This document shows, one piece after another, positions 16,835-23,825 of a stretch of 64,000 bases of DNA. Within the stretch, counting starts at the first letter, position 1; each line of letters opens with the position of its first letter. Location: positions 186,001 through 250,000 of the forward strand of contig NZ_JACVFC010000004.1 of the NCBI RefSeq assembly GCF_014529935.1. The letters run 5' to 3'. Both the position numbers and the translations under genes were made by a program. The DNA comes from Chitinophaga qingshengii (GTDB lineage Bacteria > Bacteroidota > Bacteroidia > Chitinophagales > Chitinophagaceae). The notes below the pieces were generated by a model that worked only from the letters and a program-made list of their open reading frames with translations, searched no databases and had not been told where the DNA came from.

Positions 16835-18952
16835 TTATAATTGCGGTATCAGGATCTTTACAACAGTACCGCTATCCGCTTCATCCCGGGCTGAAAGGTC
16901 GATGATCTCTATATGAATCTCCGTGTTATACATCTTATTCAACAGTTCGGCCCTGTTCTGGCTAATCTCCATACCGGAGGACTGGTGATGTTTGGGCAGC
17001 GTACGCAGGGAGCGCGATCGCGCTATCCCAATACCATTGTCGGCAATCACACATTCCAGCATATCGGCGGCCACCTGCGTAAATCGGATGGAAAGCTGAC
17101 CAATAGGCTGCTGCGGATTGGTCATCCCATGTTTAACCGCATTCTCTACATAAGGCTGCAGCAACATGGCAGGGATCTCCAGCTCGGCGGTGGCGATCTC
17201 CGGATCTACAACAATTTCGTACTCCATCCTGTTTTCAAACCGCATCTTTTCCAAACCCAGGTAGGTATTGAGATAGGTGATCTCATCGGCCAGCGAAATA
17301 AAGTTGCGCCGCGAGAAATCCAGCGTTTTGCGGATCAGGTAAGAAAAGTCCGACAGGTATTTTTGGGCATATTCATAATCCCGCTGCATCACAAACAGCT
17401 GGATAGAATTCAGACAGTTGAAAATAAAGTGGGGATTGATCTGTGCCCGGATGGCCTTGAGTTCTATCTCGGTTAGTTTTTTGTCGTATTCGGTCTCCAG
17501 TTGTATTTTCCGCTGCTCTTCCAGCTCTTGTTTTTTCCGCAATATTTCTGTGGTCTGCTCTTTCACCAGTTCTTCCAGTTGCTCATTGAGTTTGTGTTGC
17601 AACTCCTTGTTTTTATTCAGCTGTTTGATCAGCAGTTCCTGTGTGCGGGTTCGTTCCAGGTGTACTAATTTATTACGGTAACTAAGACCGGCCAGGAAAA
17701 ACATAGCCTGCAACAATACGCCGCCAATCAGCAGCATACTGGGTGCTGCCAGTTCCCCCAGGGCGCTCAGCAAGCCTAACGGCCGTATATGCATGAGAAA
17801 AGAGCCGAGGCAGGCGAGGTACAGGCATACGGACCCATACAGGAAAAACCGCACCAGCGGATGATGCCGGGAACGTTTGGCCAGCGCTACAAATACCACC
17901 AGCAATGGTACCAGCGTACAGAAATAAACATAACTGTAGATGATCACCGGCAGATGATACTGTTCCATCATAATGCAATAAATACATACGATGATCAGAC
18001 CGCCCACGATGGTGGATACCCAGGTGAATACCTGTTCCATAAAGGGATACCGTTCTTTCAGGTTCAGGAAGGTATTGCCAAACAGCAGGTACATCAGGTA
18101 AAAACAGAACAGCAGCCCCGGAATATCCCAGTAGTATTTCAACATGGGCCAGCGATGGAAAAAAGACAGCTGGTAGGGCTTACTCTCCAGCCGCAGCGCG
18201 AAAAAGAGAATCAGTCCGAGGATATAAATGGCGAAGTAGATATAGGACCGGTCGGGTAATTGGATGTAACTGATAATGGAAATGCTGAAAAAAACGAGCA
18301 GCATGCCCAGCAGCACCTGGATCACCACGGCCTCCTTGCGATAGCTGTCCTGCTCCCGGTTGTGAAACCTGGCGAAAGCCTGTTCGCTGAAAAGAGCCGG
18401 CATCAGTGGGTTTTCGTTGTATGATTTATTAATGACGTGCAGGTAGAAAGTACGGTGTTCATGGGGAGGAACGCTCACGTTAAAACCATAGTGGTCCCAT
18501 CTTTCAACGCCTCCCTTGTCGTACATGAGGCCGGTCTGCATCAGCAGGGTGGCGGTATCTCCGGGCGGTTTTTCGTACCAGTACATAAAGTCGTGCCAGC
18601 CGGCAAAGAGAATTGCCTGGAGGGTATCTTTTCCGTTGTTTTTTATTTGTAGCCGGAACCAGCAGTTGTTTCCCTGACCGTTATTTTTTTTATAGTCGTG
18701 AAAAAGTTGAGGGGTAGTGGTAAAAGGCAGGTGTACCACCTGTTGGATAGTCAGATGGCCTTTTGGGTCGGAGAGGCTGTTCATGTAGGGACGCAGGTCC
18801 AGCGCCGAGGCAGCAAAACCATCTTTTGCTGTCAGGGTGTCCGGAGCGGGGTTGTAGGCAAAGGTTCCTGCGGTGTAACAGTACAACAACAGCATTAAAA
18901 TAATAATGCGCTTCACAAATGGTGTATGGATTTGATTATAATAATTGATCAA
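16835..18952 (-). CDS. 7TM-DISM sensor histidine kinase, LytS-like kinase core
   Basis: A 705-residue membrane kinase. After a signal/anchor segment (FVKRIIILMLLLYCY) comes an extracytoplasmic beta-rich 7TMR-DISM domain (about 50-190), then seven hydrophobic helices (about 205-410), a coiled coil rich in Gln/Glu/Lys (about 425-490) and a His_kinase domain. The phosphoacceptor region is IRAQINPHFIFNCLNSIQLF; the ATP-binding part has ENAVKHGM and DNGIGIARS. The extracytoplasmic domain probably binds a small carbohydrate-like ligand, as suggested for DISM proteins. The gene follows the pterin dehydratase with a 17-base overlap and precedes its LytTR partner. Confidence 0.94.
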   Translation of the reverse strand: MINYYNQIHTPFVKRIIILMLLLYCYTAGTFAYNPAPDTLTAKDGFAASALDLRPYMNSLSDPKGHLTIQQVVHLPFTTTPQLFHDYKKNNGQGNNCWFRLQIKNNGKDTLQAILFAGWHDFMYWYEKPPGDTATLLMQTGLMYDKGGVERWDHYGFNVSVPPHEHRTFYLHVINKSYNENPLMPALFSEQAFARFHNREQDSYRKEAVVIQVLLGMLLVFFSISIISYIQLPDRSYIYFAIYILGLILFFALRLESKPYQLSFFHRWPMLKYYWDIPGLLFCFYLMYLLFGNTFLNLKERYPFMEQVFTWVSTIVGGLIIVCIYCIMMEQYHLPVIIYSYVYFCTLVPLLVVFVALAKRSRHHPLVRFFLYGSVCLYLACLGSFLMHIRPLGLLSALGELAAPSMLLIGGVLLQAMFFLAGLSYRNKLVHLERTRTQELLIKQLNKNKELQHKLNEQLEELVKEQTTEILRKKQELEEQRKIQLETEYDKKLTEIELKAIRAQINPHFIFNCLNSIQLFVMQRDYEYAQKYLSDFSYLIRKTLDFSRRNFISLADEITYLNTYLGLEKMRFENRMEYEIVVDPEIATAELEIPAMLLQPYVENAVKHGMTNPQQPIGQLSIRFTQVAADMLECVIADNGIGIARSRSLRTLPKHHQSSGMEISQNRAELLNKMYNTEIHIEIIDLSARDEADSGTVVKILIPQL

Positions 18953-19166
18953 TCGCTTTTGCCAGCGTCTTGTCTTTTTCCGTCACCACATTGCCTGCGT
19001 CGTGTGTACTGAGGTAGATGTCTACCTTATTGTAGACATTGGTCCAGTAGGGATGGTGGTCCATTTTTTCTGCGACCAGTGCCACCCGGGTCATAAACCC
19101 GAATGCTTCCCGGAAATCTTTAAAGGTAAAGGCCCGGTGCAGTTGATTGTCTTTTTCTTCCCACAT
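18936..19166 (-). CDS. phhB: Pterin-4a-carbinolamine dehydratase
   Basis: A 76-residue protein, slightly shorter than the usual 95-110 because it starts directly at MWEEKDNQLHRAFTF. It contains the family signature VALVAEKMDHHPYWTNVYNKVDIYLSTHD in pieces: the two adjacent His of DHHPYW are the catalytic residues for dehydrating 4a-hydroxytetrahydropterin during recycling of the cofactor of aromatic amino-acid hydroxylases. Its 3' end overlaps the kinase start by 17 bases. No phenylalanine hydroxylase is nearby, so the physiological partner is not visible here. Confidence 0.9.
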   Translation of the reverse strand: MWEEKDNQLHRAFTFKDFREAFGFMTRVALVAEKMDHHPYWTNVYNKVDIYLSTHDAGNVVTEKDKTLAKAIDQLL

Positions 19167-19251
19167 ACAGCGAGTGTTTAAAGGTGAAAATGCGGCAATT
19201 CACTAGGGTACTGGTCAAAAATATAATGTTCAGGCTGATCGTCTTCCTATT

Positions 19252-19695
19252 TTAGAAAATGAGGTTCATTTTATTTTTTATTTCTCTCGTGTCCAGTAAA
19301 GATACTAATTGTACAAGCGGTACAAGGCGTAATTGCTCCAATAATTTTTTGATATCGTCAGCCTGGTAGTAATCGCCCTTGATCATCCACAGGAATTGGA
19401 TGTTTTTCAGCTCTGGCAGCAGGTATTCGGCCTGACAGTGGTTGTTATAGAAATAGTGTGCAACCGAGTTCGTTGGTTCATGAAATTCCATGACGGTGAA
19501 ATGAAAGGACCTGTTTTTCTTGGAGAGCGTGATTTCCAGCAGGTTGTTGACCCGGAAGTTGGTATGCAGTTGCCGGTTAATTTGCCAGCAGAGCTGGTAA
19601 TCGCGGGCGGTAGAGGCGATACCGATCAGGTGGGTATTTTCAAAGAAATCCTCTACCAACTGCTCCTGGTCCAGTTTTAATTTGAGTATCGACAT
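19252..19695 (-). CDS. IPExxxVDY-like Bacteroidota protein
   Basis: A 147-residue soluble protein of unknown function. The pattern THLIGIAS..DYQLCWQINRQL in the first third and LLPELKNIQFLWMIKG in the last third matches the small Bacteroidota family named after an IPExxxVDY motif; here that motif reads LPELKNIQF, a divergent version. I start it at ATG 19695 (MSILKLKLDQEQL), since the longer frame overlaps the next gene upstream. The gene follows the alkyltransferase-like gene by 8 bases and probably shares its transcript. The family often neighbours pyruvate kinase in related genomes, which is not the case here. Confidence 0.7.
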   Translation of the reverse strand: MSILKLKLDQEQLVEDFFENTHLIGIASTARDYQLCWQINRQLHTNFRVNNLLEITLSKKNRSFHFTVMEFHEPTNSVAHYFYNNHCQAEYLLPELKNIQFLWMIKGDYYQADDIKKLLEQLRLVPLVQLVSLLDTREIKNKMNLIF

Positions 19696-19703
19696 AAAAA
19701 CGC

Positions 19704-20141
19704 TCAGATTTTCTTTTTGACAGTTTTTGTGGCAGTAGTGGCTTTCGGCTTGCCAGGACTCCAAAATACGGTTTTAAAATCGCTGACTTTGTCATTTTTT
19801 ACGGTTACTCCTTCCTGTTCCAGCAGTTCCTGCATCAGGGTGGGGGTGGCAAAGAACTGGCGGCCGCTCAATTCTCCGTTCCGGTTCACCACCCGGTGTG
19901 CCGGTACTGCTGGTTTGGCGTTGCCGGCGCCATTCATGGCCCAGCCTACCATGCGGGGTGTTAGTTTAATATCGGCCGCTTCTGCGATGGCGCCGTAGGT
20001 GGTAACCCGCCCTTTAGGAATTTTACGGGCTATTTTATACACCACATCGAAGAAAGAGACGGGTTTAGGATCCTCCGTCTTTTTCTTCGTTGCGGCGTTT
20101 TTCGAGGAGGAAGGACTTTTTGGGTTCGGGTACTTTTTCAT
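19704..20141 (-). CDS. Alkyltransferase-like protein (ATL), catalytic Cys replaced by Ala
   Basis: A 145-residue member of the O6-alkylguanine-DNA alkyltransferase superfamily. Residues 28-115 form the winged-helix DNA-binding core: FFDVVYKIARKIPKGRVTTYG, the recognition segment RMVGWAMN and NRNGELSG. The active-site motif that reads PCHRV in true alkyltransferases is PAHRVV here, with Ala81 in the Cys position, so it cannot accept alkyl groups. Such ATL proteins flip out alkylated guanine and hand it to nucleotide excision repair. A Lys-rich extension precedes the core and a basic tail follows. The start (ATG 20141) overlaps the DUF5522 gene by 77 bases. Confidence 0.88.
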   Translation of the reverse strand: MKKYPNPKSPSSSKNAATKKKTEDPKPVSFFDVVYKIARKIPKGRVTTYGAIAEAADIKLTPRMVGWAMNGAGNAKPAVPAHRVVNRNGELSGRQFFATPTLMQELLEQEGVTVKNDKVSDFKTVFWSPGKPKATTATKTVKKKI

Positions 20142-20271
20142 ATGCAAATGGACAATGTTTACAGCCGTTGCCACAGCAGTAGCCCCGGTCCAGGTGATAC
20201 TTTTCGGTAAAAACCATATAGCCTTCCGCGTTATAATAGAAATCAATCTTCTCCACCAACGGTTGCTTCAT
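20065..20271 (-). CDS. DUF5522 small cysteine-rich protein
   Basis: A 68-residue protein with the motif GYCCGNGCKHCPFAYE (Cys32, Cys33, Cys37, Cys40), matching the small DUF5522 family often encoded beside or fused to other genes in Bacteroidota. The four cysteines look like a metal site. The preceding part (IDFYYNAEGYMVFTEKYHLDRG) is the conserved half. It overlaps trmB by 29 bases at its 5' end and the ATL gene by 77 bases at its 3' end, in different frames. The overlap and conserved motif support a real gene, translationally coupled to trmB. Function unknown. Confidence 0.78.
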   Translation of the reverse strand: MKQPLVEKIDFYYNAEGYMVFTEKYHLDRGYCCGNGCKHCPFAYEKVPEPKKSFLLEKRRNEEKDGGS

Positions 20272-20950
20272 CGGAAGGCAGTTTTATGCTGCGCCAGTTC
20301 AAGGGAGTGGCGGGCAGCTGGAATTTCAGGTAACGGATGGTGCGGCCATCTGCCAGGTGCATGCCTTCGTAGTAGGTCTGTATTTTCAACAAGGGCGGTA
20401 CTTCCGGTAAGGCGTATACATCCGGGATATCCTCCAGGAGGATGAGGCCGGCGGCGGCAATTACCTCCTGTGTGAAAGCATATAATTCCGGTGAATCTGT
20501 TTTCAGGTTGATAGTGGCGCCGGGGGCCAGCAAGGGCTGATACAGCTGCAGGAAACGCGGGTGGGTAAGCCTTTTGCGGGCTTTGGATTTACGGAGAAAC
20601 GGGTCCGGGAAGGTAATCCAGATATCCTTGATTTCTCCGGGCGCAAAGTAGTTGTCCAGTTTTTCGATCTGTGTCCGGAGGAAAGCTACATTGTCCAGGG
20701 ATTCGTCCAGGGCGGTTTTAGCGCCTCTCCAGATACGGTTGCCCTTCAGGTCTACCCCGATAAAGTTCTGTTCTTTGAACAGGCGGCCCATTCCCAGGGT
20801 ATAATCTCCTTTACCACAGGCCAGTTCCAGCGTAACCGGATGGTTGTTCTTAAAGTATTCGTGCCATTTTCCCTGCATGCCTTCCGGGTATATCAATACG
20901 TTGGGGAAGGTCTCAATTTCAGCGAAGCGTTGTAGTTTTTTCTGTCCCAT
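20243..20950 (-). CDS. trmB: tRNA (guanine-N7)-methyltransferase
   Basis: A 235-residue SAM-dependent enzyme that makes m7G46 in the variable loop of tRNA. The SAM-binding motif VTLELACGKGDYTLGMGRL (about 50-68), FIGVDLKGNRIWRGAKTA and the catalytic-region DIWITFPDPFLRKSKARKRLTHPRFL are all clear TrmB hallmarks. Start ATG 20950 (MGQKKLQRFAEI) is chosen because the longer frame runs into an intergenic repeat. It heads a chain of overlapping minus-strand genes: trmB, DUF5522, ATL, IPExxxVDY-like. A tRNA-like RNA gene lies just upstream. Confidence 0.95.
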   Translation of the reverse strand: MGQKKLQRFAEIETFPNVLIYPEGMQGKWHEYFKNNHPVTLELACGKGDYTLGMGRLFKEQNFIGVDLKGNRIWRGAKTALDESLDNVAFLRTQIEKLDNYFAPGEIKDIWITFPDPFLRKSKARKRLTHPRFLQLYQPLLAPGATINLKTDSPELYAFTQEVIAAAGLILLEDIPDVYALPEVPPLLKIQTYYEGMHLADGRTIRYLKFQLPATPLNWRSIKLPSDEATVGGED

Positions 20951-20976
20951 TTGGCGCAAAAATACCACGAATATTG

Positions 20977-21168
20977 GATTTACGGATTTTGGAATTTTTT
21001 GATTTACGTATTTCGGGGATTTTGATCGGAGCGAAGGGGGCCTTTGGATTGGATTTACAAATTTTTTGATTTTTAAATTTGGGAGGATAGGACGGAAATA
21101 CAACAAAGGTCCCCTTCGCTCCGATCCAAATCCCCAAAATCAAAAAATCCGTAAATCAAAAAATCCCC
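20977..21168. repeat. Long intergenic inverted repeat, class B
   Basis: Left arm 20977-21046 and right arm 21104-21168. The inner 23 bp (21024-21046 with 21104-21126) pair with a single mismatch and include GGAGCGAAGGGG; the outer arms carry the modules GGATTTACGGATTTT and GATTTTTTGATTTACG and their complements. It separates trmB from the tRNA-like gene. Confidence 0.7.
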
Positions 21169-21172
21169 CAAT

Positions 21173-21204
21173 AAAAAAAGCCCATGGGTCAAGGACCCAC
21201 GAGC
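21173..21204 (-). terminator. Rho-independent terminator of the tRNA-like RNA
   Basis: Minus-strand stem GCTCGTGGGTC / GACCCATGGGC (11 bp with two G-T pairs; plus-strand 21194-21204 and 21180-21190), 3-base loop, then T7 (complement of 21173-21179). It begins 18 bases after the last base of the tRNA-like body. Confidence 0.85.
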
Positions 21205-21222
21205 TCTTTAAACCAATTTGGC

Positions 21223-21364
21223 TGTAGGAGGAGGAGTCGAACCTCCACGGGGCAGTTAGCCATAGCACAATTAAGATTAGTGGTCAACCCAGTTATGCTA
21301 CGTTTATCCCGGACTCCCCACCCCCGAGACAAGGGGGCATGTCTGCCAGTTTCATCATCCCACA
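21223..21364 (-). ncRNA. tRNA-like RNA, GUC anticodon, 74-nt variable region
   Basis: Read on the minus strand, the 142 bases fold as a tRNA: acceptor TGTGGGA pairs with TCCTACA (one G-T), U8, a D arm ATG/CAT with loop AAACTGGCAGA (A14, GG, A21), anticodon stem CCCCC/GGGGG with loop TTGTCTC (U33, anticodon GUC), T stem GGAGG/CCTCC with loop TTCGACT. A discriminator G and an encoded CCA follow. Between anticodon and T arms lie 74 bases in place of the usual 4-24. They contain their own pairings (GGGG with CCCC, AGT with ACT, TAGCATAA with TTGTGCTA). G73, the GUC triplet and C38 fit aspartate identity, whereas the D-arm looks Leu-like and U37 is atypical. It has promoter boxes and a terminator. 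Whether it is charged, or is a regulatory or decayed tRNA, is open. Confidence 0.7.
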
Positions 21365-21424
21365 ATTTTTATTATCATTACCAACGCTTTCTTTTCAGTG
21401 GCTATTTTGATAACGATTATAATG

Positions 21425-21456
21425 CAAATCTAACGACACGAGTGATTTCTTGCAAA
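21425..21456 (-). promoter_or_regulatory. Promoter of the tRNA-like RNA
   Basis: On the minus strand TTTG (complement of 21453-21456), 20 bases, then TAGATTTG (complement of 21425-21432), an exact match to the TTTG/TAnnTTTG pattern. A transcript would start near 21418 and run to the terminator at 21173, about 240 bases including a leader of roughly 50. Confidence 0.6.
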
Positions 21457-21539
21457 TTTTTTAAGAAAAATTTTTGAATTTTCGATATTTTTTAAATATT
21501 TGCATATAACTTTAAAACATTCCAAAACAAGTTGTAAAA

Positions 21540-22007
21540 ATGAGCCACAATTTGAATATTGACAAACTCGATTTGCAGATTATCAGCGAGATGATGAATA
21601 ATGCTGAGATCTCCTACGCCGATCTGGGGAAGAAACTGTTCGTTTCCGGCGGCACTATCCACGTGAGAATGAAGAAATTGCAAGAACTGGGTATAGTTAA
21701 AGGTACTAAATTACATGTAGATTTGAAAATGATTGGCTACGATGTAATCGCTTTTATCGGTATCTATCTCGAAAAAAGTTCCATGTATGATACTGTGGCC
21801 AAAGAACTGCGTAAAATCCCGGAAATGGTGCGCCTTAATTATACCACCGGCAGCTACAGCATGTTCGCAGAAATCATCTGTAAAGATATTACCCAGTTAC
21901 GCCGTATCCTCCACGATGAATTACAGAAAATAAAAGGCATCGAAAGAACCGAAACCCTGATCTCTCTCGAAGAAAGCTTTTACCGTACCATTAATGTGGT
22001 GGAATAA
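21540..22007 (+). CDS. Lrp/AsnC family transcriptional regulator
   Basis: A 155-residue regulator. The N-terminal AsnC-type helix-turn-helix is seen in IDKLDLQIISEMMNNAEISYADLG and GTIHVRMKKLQELGIVKG; the C-terminal RAM domain (about 70-145) with YTTGSYSMFAEIICKD binds amino acids and forms the oligomer. Lrp-type proteins respond to an amino acid. The next gene downstream on the same strand, 60 bases away, encodes tryptophan 2,3-dioxygenase, so control of tryptophan or kynurenine metabolism is a reasonable guess, but this family also has global roles in Bacteroidota. The gene is divergent from the tRNA-like RNA. Confidence 0.94.
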   Translation: MSHNLNIDKLDLQIISEMMNNAEISYADLGKKLFVSGGTIHVRMKKLQELGIVKGTKLHVDLKMIGYDVIAFIGIYLEKSSMYDTVAKELRKIPEMVRLNYTTGSYSMFAEIICKDITQLRRILHDELQKIKGIERTETLISLEESFYRTINVVE

Positions 22008-22067
22008 GGCCCGACGGCCCGAAAAGCGCTGTCATCGCTTTTTCAGCCGGAATGCTTAAATTCCGTC

Positions 22068-22997
22068 ATGGTTACAACAGACATCGCCGATAAAATAAAA
22101 CGGCTGGAAGAAAAATATGCCGCTATGGGGCAGAACCTGTCTTCCTATCTGGACGGGCTGCTATACGCGGACTATCTGACGTACTGGGACTATATCCAAC
22201 TGGATGTGCTGCTGAATCTGCAGCATCCGCGCACGCCGATTCCGGATGAAAACATCTTCATCATTTATCACCAGATAACGGAATTGTATTTTAAACTGAC
22301 GTTACAGGCTATCGAACAGATCTGCCTGACGCCGGAACGGACTGCTGTTGTGTTTACCACGCAGCTGAAGCGGATCAACAGCTACATGCATAACCTGATC
22401 CACTCTTTCGATATCATGGTGGACGGGATGGATAAAGAACAGTTCCTCCGGTTCAGAATGGCCCTGCTGCCAGCCAGCGGCTTCCAGAGCGGTCAGTTCA
22501 GGATGATAGAGATCTGTTCTACCCGTTTGCTGAACCTGGTGTATGAACCCCAGCGCTCCGCGCTGGAAAACAGTGACCTGAAAACAATACTGGATAATAT
22601 TTATTGGAGAAGCGGCGCCACTGAACTGGCTACCGGCAAGAAAACCCTTACCCTGCAACAGTTTGAGAAAAAATATATGGCCTCTTTCCTGGAACTGGCT
22701 ACCCGTTATGAATATGGAAATATTCAGGCAGCCTACCGGCTGCTGCCGGAGGCGGATAAAGCCGTTGTGATCCCCCTGCTGAAGGAGTATGACCTCAATA
22801 TCAACGTACGGTGGCCCCTGGTGCATTATAAGTCAGCCGTCAGATACCTGCATAAAAGTCCGGAAGATATTGCCGCTACGGGCGGCACGAACTGGCAACA
22901 GTTCCTGCCTCCGAAAAACAAACGGATTGTATTTTTCCCGGAGTTGTGGACCGATGAAGCGTTAAACAACTGGGGTAAACTGGCGATGCGTGAATAA
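22068..22997 (+). CDS. kynA: Tryptophan 2,3-dioxygenase
   Basis: A 309-residue heme enzyme that opens the indole ring of tryptophan to N-formylkynurenine, the first step of the kynurenine route. Diagnostic segments are YADYLTYWDYIQLDVLLNLQ, IIYHQITELYFKLTLQAIEQI (with the active-site His/Tyr), PASGFQSGQFRMIE and the C-terminal block MASFLELATRYEYGN. Length fits bacterial TDOs with a short C-terminal extension. It follows an Lrp-type regulator. Other kynurenine-pathway genes (formamidase, kynureninase) are not identified with confidence in the window. Confidence 0.95.
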   Translation: MVTTDIADKIKRLEEKYAAMGQNLSSYLDGLLYADYLTYWDYIQLDVLLNLQHPRTPIPDENIFIIYHQITELYFKLTLQAIEQICLTPERTAVVFTTQLKRINSYMHNLIHSFDIMVDGMDKEQFLRFRMALLPASGFQSGQFRMIEICSTRLLNLVYEPQRSALENSDLKTILDNIYWRSGATELATGKKTLTLQQFEKKYMASFLELATRYEYGNIQAAYRLLPEADKAVVIPLLKEYDLNINVRWPLVHYKSAVRYLHKSPEDIAATGGTNWQQFLPPKNKRIVFFPELWTDEALNNWGKLAMRE

Positions 22998-23000
22998 CGA

Positions 23001-23705
23001 TCAGTCTATTTTCTGCGTAGTGAATTTTTTGATGAAATAGGCCAGTAGCGGCATGTCCGCCTTTTCCAGCGGATGCGCCGTGTCCGGCAATACGGTGAGT
23101 TGCGCTTCCGGCAATGTTTTATACACCTCGATGGTTTCGGTGAAAGAAACCATTCCGTCGCGGTCTCCCAGCAACAACATACAAGGGGAAGCCACCTGTG
23201 CATAGTCCTGTGCTTTCAGCAGGGACTGGTGCCCCAGGTCTTCAATCAGCTGCGCGGTACGGGAAACTACCTCCTGCCAGTCATTGGGGTTATGTCTTTC
23301 TGCCAGCAGTTTAGTGAAACCGGGTACTTTTTCCGACATCAGCGCAGGGTTCAGCTGTTTGATCTCTTTGCCTGCGGTGGCTTCGTTCCAGTTGAATTTG
23401 GTGCCCAGCGTCATCACGCGGCCAATTTTTTCGGGATAGTGCCGGGCCAGGTACATGGCTACATAGCCACCCATGCTGTAGCCGAAGACGTGTATAAAGT
23501 CGAGCTGCCGCTGTTCAAGGTATTCCAGTACCTCAGCCGCAAATACCTGTATATTAAAACCATTGGGGGAAAACGGCTTACCACCGTGACCGCTGAAGTT
23601 GAGGGTGTGGATATCGTAGTAGGGTTCCAGTTGGGCTGCCAGCGTTTTGAACTGTTCCCCTGAACCCAGGGAGCCGTGCAGCAATAGGAGCGGGAGTTTT
23701 ATCAT
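23001..23705 (-). CDS. Alpha/beta-hydrolase
   Basis: A 234-residue alpha/beta-hydrolase with the nucleophile elbow GYSMGGY (Ser77), an oxyanion-hole HGSLGSG near the N-terminus, the acid Asp in LLGDRDGMV and the catalytic His in DTAHPLEKA. The size and cap-poor arrangement fit small esterases or lactonases of the MhpC/BioH type; substrate unknown. It is convergent with the tryptophan dioxygenase, with three bases between stops. Although adjacency to TDO invites the idea of a kynurenine formamidase, nothing specific in the sequence supports it. Confidence 0.9.
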   Translation of the reverse strand: MIKLPLLLLHGSLGSGEQFKTLAAQLEPYYDIHTLNFSGHGGKPFSPNGFNIQVFAAEVLEYLEQRQLDFIHVFGYSMGGYVAMYLARHYPEKIGRVMTLGTKFNWNEATAGKEIKQLNPALMSEKVPGFTKLLAERHNPNDWQEVVSRTAQLIEDLGHQSLLKAQDYAQVASPCMLLLGDRDGMVSFTETIEVYKTLPEAQLTVLPDTAHPLEKADMPLLAYFIKKFTTQKID

Positions 23706-23711
23706 TTTGAA

Positions 23712-23802
23712 ATTTTGATATTTAGTTATTTAGCTATTGCTATTTAAAAGAAAATCCTTTTAAAAACAAAAAAGTGCCAATCAAATAACTAAATATCAAA
23801 AT
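23712..23802. repeat. AT-rich intergenic inverted repeat, class A
   Basis: ATTTTGATATTTAGTTATTT at 23712-23731 is matched by its perfect 20-bp complement at 23783-23802, with a 51-base centre. It fills the gap between the hydrolase start and the end of the SDR gene, both on the minus strand. Confidence 0.75.
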
Positions 23803-23825
23803 CTCAAAATGCGAAAATCAGAAAA

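Noticed and set aside
21223..21364. Reading the tRNA-like RNA as tmRNA
   Set aside because: A full D arm and anticodon arm are present and the inserted part is only 74 bases with no tag frame, unlike tmRNA.
23001..23705. Calling the hydrolase beside tryptophan dioxygenase a kynurenine formamidase
   Set aside because: Only the general alpha/beta-hydrolase motifs are present; adjacency alone is not enough, and the gene is convergent, not cotranscribed.
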